In this document: piece after piece, positions 55,464 through 64,000 of the stretch
Layout of the letters: the number at the start of each line of letters is the position of its first letter
Numbering within the stretch: the first letter of the stretch is position 1
Origin: Sipunculus nudus
Lineage: Eukaryota; Annelida; Sipuncula; Golfingiida; Sipunculidae
Assembly: GCA_026874595.1 (NCBI GenBank)
Contig: CM049318.1
Span: 27,182,956-27,246,955, forward strand
Reading direction: 5' to 3'
Length of the DNA: 64,000 bases
Program-made: the position numbers and the translations under genes
The notes under the pieces: model-generated
Seen by the model: only the letters and a program-made list of their open reading frames with translations
The model's database searches: none
What the model was told of the DNA's origin: nothing

Positions 55464-55478
55464 AGGTCACAGTGACCT
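55464..55478. promoter_or_regulatory. Perfect ERE-type palindrome (IR3)
   Basis: AGGTCACAGTGACCT: two AGGTCA half-sites inverted with a 3-base spacer, identical to the classical oestrogen response element consensus. It lies in repeat DNA, so function is unknown. Confidence 0.5.
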
Positions 55479-55621
55479 AATTTGGGGTTTCCAAGACGGT
55501 ATCACCACAGTATGTGTGCATATAAAGTTTGGACCTCACGTCTGATGGTACAAATTTATTCTCTGCTTAAGTTCAAACTAGTTCTGAAAAATGTGTCTTT
55601 GCCCCATAAATTGGAACATAT

Positions 55622-55636
55622 AGGTCACACTGACCT
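55622..55636. promoter_or_regulatory. Perfect ERE-type palindrome (IR3)
   Basis: AGGTCACACTGACCT, half-sites perfect, spacer CAC. Confidence 0.45.
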
Positions 55637-56508
55637 AACTCTGAGTATCTGCAGAGAACCTATCATGACATGTCTCCATATAAGTTTGAAATTACTTGAT
55701 AATACGGTGATGATTTATGCCAAGCTAAAGGTTGATATATGGACAAAGGCCCATCCCTATATCTTAGATGATTTTCAGTCAGCTAAGCTAAAACTTGATC
55801 GAATATATTGTATAGCAAACAACACCATGACAACTCTGCCATTATAATTTCTTTTTTTATACAATTCCTAATATTTGAAAAAAAATATTGTGCTATTTTC
55901 ACTTATCCTCACGGCCCCTGTGGCTCCTGGTATATCGTTATCATTTCTGTCAGTTTGTCTTTTTTTTTCAGAATGCGAATCAGTATTTAAAAAAGCGTTA
56001 CTCATTTCTACTTCTTATCGTTCTTGTATAACCAGCCTAAAAAGTCGGGAATAATATGATTATAGCTTGGTCAATCCGCCGCCTCTGCCGTAGAACCTTG
56101 TACACCTGTTAACTCAAAAATAGTTCAGGGATCCATTTCAAACCTGGCAAGTTGGTGGATATGGGTGAGAGGACGAAGCCTTTTTAAAATGGGGTCTAAG
56201 CTCCACTATAAAAGTGATCTTGACCCCAAATAGGTCCATGTTTGTTGTAAATCACGATCACGAAACCGCATGGATTCTTCTAAAAATGGAAGATCTTGGA
56301 TAGTTTTGATTTGTCCAGAAGACACTGACAGGTGGCGTCCCCTATGTTCTTTTTGTCATTGTTGTGCAGTTAAATACCCCATCACTTCAACATGAAAATA
56401 GTATTTTAAATATAATTGGAAAAAAACTAACAGACAAATTTCTTTCTTTATAGCACATGCACCGATATGGATCAACGAATGAAGAACCTTTTTGAACCTG
56501 AGATCATA

Positions 56509-56521
56509 AGGTCAAAGGTCA
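56509..56521 (+). promoter_or_regulatory. Perfect DR1 nuclear-receptor motif
   Basis: AGGTCAAAGGTCA, two direct half-sites with a 1-base spacer, as bound by RXR/HNF4/PPAR-type receptors. Sequence match only. Confidence 0.4.
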
Positions 56522-56687
56522 CAGGACACCCTTATTAAAAAAAGCTTGTTGATGCATAACAAGCCAAACATTGCATCTCAAACCTTTCATCTTTCACAGA
56601 TCGATTAAATACCTATATGGGAAGATTCCTGTTGAGTGTGGGGTCAAAGGTCTCAGGTCCCACATATTGAAAAAGCATGTGGAACAA

Positions 56688-57430
56688 TTTTTAGCCCAGA
56701 TGACTATGAGCTAAAGTCGTGGTCCATTGTCCGTCGTCCGTCTGTCTGTCTGTCTGTCCGTCTGTGCGTAAGACTGGCACGTTTCGACACCATTGGACCT
56801 ACAAATCTGAAATTCGGCATACAGTTAGATGTCCCCAAAATCTCCTACCATGCCGAAAATTTGGTCAATAGGACTTCATTCCTTTGAGATATTAAGGAAA
56901 AACCTCAATTTTTTATTAGAAATCTATTTTCACACTTCAGGACTGCCTAATATCAAAACCACTCATCTGGTTTTCTTCGTATTTACCATAAATATTCCTC
57001 TATATAGTTCCTATGTACATGCCAGAAATTAAGTCAGTATTATTTAATTTTAAAAAGTTAAAGGCCCAAACATTATGAACTTTGTAAAAAAATCAGGAAA
57101 GATATTTGGTCACTTAAGACCAAAAGTGTAAAAGGTAGGGACTTTTTCTCAGTAATACAACTTTAATTAATCAAAATTTAATTGTATACCAAAAATTAGA
57201 TCAAAATCTGTTAAACTTTTTTAAATATTGGCAAAAATATAAAATTGGTATCTTAAATTTTGCCCAAGTTTGACCATGGCACGTTTTTTTCCTATAACTG
57301 CTGTGGATTTAATTTTCAAAGCATGTTTTTATTTGCATTTCAACTGTTAACACCAAAAATTTGAAACCAGTTGATCAAAAACTGTAGATTTTATTCAAGT
57401 TTTCAAGCACCATGTCACATTGTTTGCATC
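56688..57430 (+). repeat. Tandem array, unit A1
   Basis: Begins TTTTTAGCCCAGATGACTAT with a GTCCGTCTGTCTGTC array, then CTGGCACGTTTCGACACC, GGCATACAGTTAGATGTCCC and TACATGCCAGAAATTAAGTC. Close to unit A2 (58461), about 95 percent identical by eye over the middle. Confidence 0.75.
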
Positions 57431-57475
57431 AAGCTAGTGTTATACAGTTTGCAAGAGCTCAGCTCCCCAGCTTCA

Positions 57476-58090
57476 GCTCCAAATTCCTTAAATTTGGCAT
57501 ACAGTTAGATGTCTCCAAAACCCCCTACCATGCCAAGAATTTGGTCACTAGGACTTAATTCCTGTGAGATATTAATGAAAAACTTCATTTTTCCATTAAA
57601 AACCCATTGTTACACTGTAAGACTGCCTAATATCAAAACCACTGATCTGACTTTGGTCATATATAATATACATATTTTTCTATACATTCGCTATGCACAT
57701 GCCAGAAATGATGTCAGTATTGCTTAATTGTTTAAGTTATGGGCCCAAACAAAATGCACTTTTTAAAAAATCAAGAAATATATTCACTCCCTTAACAAGA
57801 GGATTGCTGAAGCTAGAGATTTTTTGTCAGGGATGTAACATTATTTTATCAAGATTCAATTGAATACCCAAAATTAGTTCTGAATTTTTCAAATTTTTTA
57901 AGTTATTGGTATAAATATAAAATTAGTACCTTAAATTTTGCCCAACTTTGACCATGGCACGTTTGTTTCCTGAAAGCATTGTTGATTAAATTTTCATATC
58001 ATGCACACATAAGGATTTCATCTTTGTAGTTTAGAAAGCTGAAAGAAATTGGCAAAATATTGTAGCTTTTATTAATGTTTTAATGAGACT
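57476..58090 (+). repeat. Tandem array, unit B1
   Basis: Same family as A1 but without the GTCC array. Starts near TTGGCATACAGTTAGATGTC. It resembles unit B2 (59310) more than A1, for example in CCATTGTTACACT and AAAACCACTGATCTG. Confidence 0.7.
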
Positions 58091-58460
58091 ATGTCAGACC
58101 CAGGCTAGCTAGCCCCTCTTCAGTCACCTGTATGTTGACCTTTCATCAAATTATGCACGCTTGAGGGGAGACATACACTGGGGCAGCCAGGCAGCTAATG
58201 CCCAGCCACAGTTGATCAAGGTGTCCAACCCAACTCATCTAATAGTTGTTTTGAAAAACAACAGAACAGTAAACAAAAATTAATAAATTTATATTGGTTT
58301 TTAATAACAAATTAAAGAAAAATTAATAGAAAGGAATTTGTTAGTTGATGAGTAACAGAAAATTAACTTGCAGTTACTGATGATGTAAGAATCCTGTATG
58401 GATGGATAGAATGTGAATGTCAGTGTTATTCCAAATAAAACCATGCAGTTACCTATGGTA

Positions 58461-58524
58461 TTTTTAGCTCAGCTGACTATAAGTTATCTGAGCTATAGTC
58501 ATGGTCCATTGTCCGTGGTCCGTC

Positions 58525-58556
<32 letters not shown>

Positions 58557-59215
58557 CGTCTGGATGTCCGTCCGTAAGACTGGCACGTTTCGACACCGTT
58601 GGACCTACGAATCTGAATTTTGGCATACAGTTAGATGTCCCCATAATCTCCTACCATGCCAAAAATTGGGTCAATAGGACTTCGTTCCCCTGAGATATTA
58701 AGGAAAAACCTCAATTTTTTATTAAAAATCTATTTTCACACTTCAGGACTGCCTAAAAGCAAAACCACTCATCTGGTTTTCTTCATATTTACCATAAATA
58801 TTCCTCTATATAGTTCCTATGTACATGCCAGATATTAAGTCAGTATTATATAATTTAAAAAAGTTATGGGCTCAAACATAATGGACTTTGTAAAAAAATC
58901 AGGAAGATATTTGGTCACTTAAGACCAAAAGTGTTAAAGGTAGGGACTTTTTTCCAGTAATACAACTTATATTAATCAAAATTTAATTGTATACCAAAAA
59001 TTAGATCAAAATTTGTTAAATTTTTTTAAATATTGGCAAAAATATAAAATTGGTACCTTAAATTTTGCCCAACTTTGGCCATGGCACGTTTTTTTCCTGT
59101 AAGTACTGTGGATTTAATTTTCACACCATGTATACATAAGGATTTAATCTGTTAAAATCTGAAATTTGAAAATAAAAGCTGCAAAATTAGGCTAGTTATT
59201 GAATTTTTTTGGAGG
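58461..59215 (+). repeat. Tandem array, unit A2 (contains the MITE empty site)
   Basis: Begins TTTTTAGCTCAGCTGACTAT with the CCGTCCGTC array. It ends with TTAGGCTAGTTATTGAATTT at about 59187-59206, the undisturbed counterpart of the MITE insertion site in the copy at 63266. Confidence 0.75.
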
Positions 59216-59309
59216 CTCTTGTTGTATTCCCTTACATTGTCAAGCAGTCCACTTTGATGACTGTAGGTCATTCAGTGCACATCTCTATGCTCCCCAGGCT
59301 GTTGACATA

Positions 59310-59895
59310 ATTTTAGATGTCCCCAAAATCTCCTACCATACCGAAAATTGGGTCATTAGGTCTTTGTTCAGGACTTCGAGATATTAAGGAAAAAAAAACT
59401 ACGTTTTCCATAAAAAAGCCATTGTTACACTTCAGGGCTGCCTAATATCAAAACCACTGATCTGTTTTTGATCGTATTTAGGATTCACATTCTTTTATAC
59501 ATTTTCTATGAACATACCAAAAATTAGGTTAGTATTGGGTATTATTTTGAAGTTATGGGCCAAAACATAATGCAATTTGTTAAAAAATCAGGAAATATAT
59601 TTACTCACATGAGAATTGCTGAACCTAGAGACTTTTTTTCAGGAATATAACTTTATTTAATCAAGATTCAATTGTTTACCCAAAATTAGATCTGAATTTT
59701 GCAAATTTTTCAAGTTATTAGCATAAATAAAAAATCAATACCTTAAATTTTGTCCAACTTTGGCACTGTTGATTTAATTTTCATAGCATATATACATAAG
59801 GATTTAATCTTTTAAAATCTGAAATTTCAAAGAAATTGATTGGAAAGAATAGCTTTTATTCATGTTTTCATACACTATGTCAAGTGTTGTTTACA
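59310..59895 (+). repeat. Tandem array, unit B2
   Basis: Starts TTTTAGATGTCCCCAAAATC and follows unit B1 in order through CAAAACCACTGATCTG and CAAGATTCAATTG. Confidence 0.7.
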
Positions 59896-60187
59896 TCTAG
59901 CCCACCTAGTAGTACAGCCTTCACTTGCATTCAACCAACAGTGTGTATACTTTATTTGAAAAGATGTTTTATTTTATCAAATTTACTGAATCTTTTATTT
60001 TATTTTGGTGAATAAAATTAAGCCAGTACTGAAAACTCCAATGTGCAAAACTTTTTAATAGTGATTCAAGGAATATTCTTGTAGATGCCATGTTGTGGCA
60101 TTATTTTCTTTTAAATTCAGTTTAAACATTTATGATTTAAAAATAATAAAATATATGTGTATGCATAATATGACCCAATATGAGCTA

Positions 60188-60327
60188 CACTCTGGATATA
60201 TGATGATTGCAACTTTTGCAACAATTCTAATATTTTAACTTATAGTTTCAGTTTTTTACTCTGTATATATAATGATTGCAACTTTTGCAACAATTCTAAT
60301 ATTTTAACTTATATTTTCAGGTTTTTT
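60188..60327. repeat. 70-base tandem duplication
   Basis: ACTCTG..TATAT.ATGATTGC followed by AACTTTTGCAACAATTCTAA is present twice with only a few differences. Confidence 0.9.
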
Positions 60328-61500
60328 TCATTTAAAATTTATAAAACCTGTAAATAAAAAAAATGATTCAGATAAAAACTTCTTAATGGAAAAAGTGGAT
60401 ATGCTTAAAAAAAATAGGCTTATATATAAACTTAAATGCATTATTCCCTTGAAAGTGAAATAAAGGTATTAGTCCATTCTGTCCACTTGCCTGTCCAACT
60501 CTAAATTTTCCATCTGTAAATTTTCATACATTACAGTATCTCAAAACTTTGACTGTTTTTCTTCATGACAGTCTTGTCAGAGTATTAGTAGCAATCATAT
60601 ATTTAGAACTTTACTATAACCAAGTAGGAGGGCCCCTTTCCTCTTAGCTTTTCATATTCTTATATAAATGAAAAACATTACAATAGAATATTACTACATC
60701 CACCTTCGTGCTGCCCTCACTTTTCCCTTCTCCGAACCCCATCCAAAAGTCAGCCTCAGTAAGCAAGAACAAGATGAATCAGATACATTCATACTTTAAT
60801 ATTTTGTATAACTATTCGTCCATAGGTACCTATGTACATGCCAGAAATTATGTCAATATTGTGTAATATGTAGACATAGTGGGCATCACAATAATGTACC
60901 TTGTCAAGACTAAAGAGATATTGTGTCACACAGTCACAAATTCATAAATCACTTCATCAGCATAGTTAATCATAACATCATATCTGTCAAATTGAAAGCT
61001 TGCAGACTACCATACACTTTAGATCCTTCAACAAATAGCCTTATCATCATTCTACTACTGCTTATTACTGCTGTCATTGCATTCATATTTGCTCAAATAT
61101 ATCACAATTTTCTACACCTCTTTAATAAATAAAAAATAAACCACTATATATGACTCTATTAATCCATCAGTCAGGTTATTTCATTTATCATTTACTCACA
61201 TATTACATTACATTCCTTTATAATAGCCCAACATGTACATGATATTCATAAGCTTTATCGACTCGATATAGTATCACAGTGGAGAAACATTTATAGTCCA
61301 ATCACGATCAGCTGAGCGCCATGACCCATGGGTCCCTTGTTTCCAGAAGTGTTTCCCTATATATTTCCTATATACATGCCAGAAATTATGTCTATTAAGT
61401 CTAATTTCTGAAAGTTATGGGTCCGAACATAATGGACTTTGTAACTAGGGACCCATGGGTCTCGACGCTCAGCTGCATTTGTCTATAAGGATATATTTTT
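60328..61500. other. Non-coding stretch with short fragments of the A/B repeat
   Basis: Short pieces around TACATGCCAGAAATTATGTC at about 60837 and 61374 belong to the A/B family. CCATGGGTC words flank the latter. No gene recognised. Confidence 0.45.
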
Positions 61501-61509
61501 ATGAGGTTT

Positions 61510-62730
61510 TCCAAAATATTGGTCCTGTGATCAGTTTGAAGCCCACCTGTCTACCCAAAAAAAGGAACTTCCCTCATTGGCAGGTGCACCACATGTTGAT
61601 GATGGAAGGATTGAGATGAAGTTTGGCTTAAAATGCATCCACAATCTTTGAAACCAATATTTCAAACCAAACTGGTGTTATCATCTGGCAACTAATATGT
61701 GGATAGATGGCCCCCATGACCTTGACCTTTGACCTTGTGACCCCAAATTCCATAAGTTACTTCCACTATTGGCAGGTGAGCAACATCTGGAAGATAGAAG
61801 GTTTGGGACAGAAAGTTTGCCTAAAAATACATCGACAATCTTTTTAAAGAAGTGGGTCCTGTGACCTTGACCTTTGGCCTTATGACCCCAAAATCTAAAG
61901 GGTTCTTACATTATTGGTGGGTCATATATCAGTCAAAATTGAAACCAATATGTCCATCCAAACTGGAGTTATCATCCAGAAACAAATATGTGGACAGATG
62001 GGGCCCCTGTGACCATGATCTTTGACCTTGTGCCCCCCAAATCAATCAGGTTCTTCCCCTATTGGCAGCTCAGCTATATGTGCAAGATGGAAGGTTTGGG
62101 ATGTAAAGTTGCATCCACAATCTTTCTAAATAAGTGGGTACTGTGACCTTGACCTTTGACCTCATGACCGAAAAATTGAACAGAATCTTTCCCTATTGGC
62201 AGGTTAGCAATATCTTGAAAATGGAAGGTTTGCGATGAAAAGTTTGGCTTAAAATGCATATGCATTCTTTTTAAAGAAATGAGTCCTGTGACCTTGACCT
62301 TTGACGTCGGACCCTAAAATCGACACAGTTCTTACTTTAGTGGCGAGTCATATATAAGATAAGTTTGAACCCAATATGTCAGTCTAAACTGGAGTTATCA
62401 TCTGGAATCTAATTTGTGAACAGAAGGCCCCTGTGACCTTGACCTTTGACCATGTGACCCCAAATTCATTTATGCTCTACTCATACTGGCAAGTCAGCTT
62501 AAATGGGCAAAATGGAAAGTTTGGGATGAAAAGCTTGGCTTAAAATGCAGCCATAATCTTTTTAAATAAGTTAGTCCTGTGACCTTGACCTTTGGCCTCC
62601 TGACCCCAAAATCATATAGCTTCTTGCTTTAGTGGTGGGCCATACGTAAGTCAAGTTTTAAATCCATGTGTCAATACAACGTGGAATTATCATCTGGAAA
62701 CAAATTTGTGTGGATGGACGGATGGACAGA
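61510..62730 (+). repeat. Alternating ~145-bp tandem array with DR1 motifs
   Basis: Two monomer types alternate. P carries ATTGGCAGGT...GATGGAAGGTTTGGGATG and AAAATGCAT. Q carries GGGTCATAT...CAAACTGGAGTTATCATCTG. DR1-type cores start at 61723, 61868, 62016, 62150, 62295, 62440 and 62585, intervals 145, 148, 134, 145, 145 and 145. The array ends in a GGATGGACAGACCGACAG run at about 62713-62757. Confidence 0.8.
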
Positions 62731-63014
62731 CCGACAGCTAAACAGACAGACAGACAGGGTGATTACTGTATGGCATCCACTTGTGATCAATACACACACT
62801 GGGTTTTGGGACACTAGATGTAATCACAGCTGAGAAACTGACATGATTGTTGTCATTTTATAGTAAAAAATACAGAAAAATATTCGTTAAAATAACAAAA
62901 ATTTCAGGTGGCGCCACAATTTTTCGGGAACTGACAAAACTAGTCATGGTCAATATTCAAGGCAAGATTCATGACAATCCATGCATTAAATATCAAGATA
63001 TTGAAGGTTTTTTT

Positions 63015-63265
63015 ATTATATATTTTTTATTATTCTGCGGGGTACTTTCAAGCCCCATAGCTCGGCAGATATAGGTCACAGTGACCTAATTTCAGGTATC
63101 CAAGGAGATTTTTATTGACCTCCTTGGATGTTCACTGAGAAGTTTCTAGGACCAGCAGTTACGCTTTTTGCCCTGCTAACAGATGGCCGGACAACCGGAC
63201 ATACGGCGGACAAAGCGCCATTCCTATTCCTCAGTTGACTTACAGTCAGCTGAGCTAAAAGTCAG
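63015..63265. repeat. Dispersed repeat fragment with an ERE-type palindrome
   Basis: Contains AGGTCACAGTGACCT (63073-63087) and ends with AGTCAGCTGAGCTAAAA (63246-63262), the exact reverse complement of the TTTTAGCTCAGCTGACT start of unit A2. Confidence 0.55.
63073..63087. promoter_or_regulatory. Perfect ERE-type palindrome (IR3)
   Basis: AGGTCACAGTGACCT, identical to the site at 55464-55478. Confidence 0.5.
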
Positions 63266-63900
63266 GAAAAATATTTAGTCACTTAACATGAAAAATTTTG
63301 AAACCAGAGACTTTTTTCCGCAAGTATATAACTTTCTTAAATTAAGATTCAAAAGTATACCAAAAATTAGATCTGAATTTTGTAAATTTTTTAAGTTTTT
63401 AGCATAAAAATAAACTCAGTACCTTAAATTTTGCCCAACTTTGACCTTGGCACATTTTTTCCTGTGAGTACTGTTGATTTAATTTACACAGCATGTAAAC
63501 ATAAGTATTTAATCTGTTTCAATCTGAAATTTAAAAATAAAAGCTTGAAAATTAGGCTAGTTAGGCCAAAAAAAATAAAAGGTATGGTTCTCAGGCACCG
63601 CCCGCGTCAATTTTAACTCCCCGCATCAAAAATTTTTATTTTGATTTTGATCTTTCAAGAAAAAAAATAATACAATTTATGTAGTATTTAGCAAAATATT
63701 TGTAATTTTCATGGTTTTTCCTGATTATATGACATTTTTATCGAAACATCCAAAAAAAAGGTCAAAAATAAAATACCGCCCACCCGCACTGATTTCTGAA
63801 AAAAAGTGCCTGAGAACCATACCTTATTTTTTTTTTGGCCTTATTGAATTTTTTTCTTCAGGCTCATTTGCAGTCACTTGCTTTGTCAACATGCAGGTTG
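63266..63900 (+). repeat. A/B-family repeat copy interrupted by a MITE
   Basis: GGAAAAATATTTAGTCACTT through TTAGGCTAGTTA matches the 3' half of unit A2, and resumes after the MITE with TTATTGAATTTTTTTC. The interruption is exactly at the MITE borders. Confidence 0.75.
63564..63840 (+). mobile_element. Harbinger-like MITE, copy 2, with TTA target duplication
   Basis: 277 bp. Left end GGCCAAAAAAAATAAAAGGT then ATGGTTCTCAGGCAC. Right end GTGCCTGAGAACCATACC then TTATTTTTTTTTTGGCC. These are long near-perfect inverted ends, flanked by TTA at 63561-63563 and 63841-63843. A 3-bp TWA duplication and GG-starting ends point to the PIF/Harbinger superfamily. No transposase inside. Confidence 0.85.
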
Positions 63901-63970
63901 ACCACTGCTGGTGACACTCGCTAGAAGTCAGCTATTCTCCTATCACCACCCGATACCTTCCCCCTCCCCT

Positions 63971-63994
63971 CCCCCCCCCCCCCCCCCCCCCCCC
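63971..63994. repeat. Poly-C tract (24)
   Basis: Twenty-four C residues near the window end, preceded by C-rich sequence. Confidence 0.95.
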
Positions 63995-64000
63995 GCATTC

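Larger units (their letters stand above)
55381..55850. repeat. Dispersed repeat carrying two ERE-type palindromes
   Basis: Includes AGGTCACAGTGACCT (55464-55478) and AGGTCACACTGACCT (55622-55636), and ends near CAGTCAGCTAAGCTAAAAC (about 55777). Related words occur at 63055-63265. Confidence 0.5.

Noticed and set aside
58461-63262. A 4.8 kb transposon bounded by TTTTAGCTCAGCTGACT and its complement
   Set aside because: The interior is a patchwork of unrelated arrays, and the right motif belongs to another repeat fragment. The shared terminus more likely reflects one family's ends than one element.

Overview
The window is AT-rich animal nuclear DNA. Long GT-AG introns, dense microsatellites, several transposon families and one clearly recognisable multi-exon gene all say so. 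The repeat families (arrays of CCGTCCGTC, repeats carrying TGACCTTTGACC, tRNA-derived SINEs) look like those of molluscs, most likely a bivalve. That placement is an impression from repeat style and was not tested.

The one gene I can identify is a complete RBM33 (RNA-binding protein 33) orthologue on the + strand. Seventeen coding exons run from the ATG at 19956 to the stop at 34763-34765. All inferred junctions are GT-AG and all phases agree, giving a 1080-residue protein. It has an acidic N-terminus, an RGG box, the conserved motif KIHVNPHFRG, a long Gln/Pro/Gly-rich middle, a charged helix and a C-terminal RRM. A GC-rich patch with E2F-like and ETS-like sites at 17.40-17.58 kb, ending in a splice-donor-like GT, is a candidate promoter and non-coding first exon.

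Layout. 0-0.45 kb: an unidentified coding-like segment. 0.45-9 kb: repeats, including a 1.2 kb element with direct terminal blocks and a 3.3 kb interrupted inverted repeat. 9.07-11.5 kb: unidentified exon-like islands. 12.2-12.5 kb: a decayed LINE reverse transcriptase on the - strand. 14.7-15.6 kb: a pogo/Tigger-like non-autonomous element. 19.28-19.80 kb: a hAT-like non-autonomous element just upstream of the first coding exon. 19.96-34.77 kb: RBM33. 34.8-35.5 kb: a degenerate minisatellite with palindromic units directly after the stop. 35.5-55 kb: long sequence without recognisable genes, with a G+T bias in the lines I read, possibly a long 3' UTR or read-through region. 55-64 kb: an accumulation of repeats, including a two-part higher-order tandem array, an alternating ~145-bp array with DR1 nuclear-receptor motifs, perfect oestrogen-response-type palindromes, and two Harbinger-like MITEs, one of which can be compared with its empty site inside this window.

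I see no prokaryote-type system, no CRISPR array and no intact transposase. The interest lies in the RBM33 structure and the repeat architecture.
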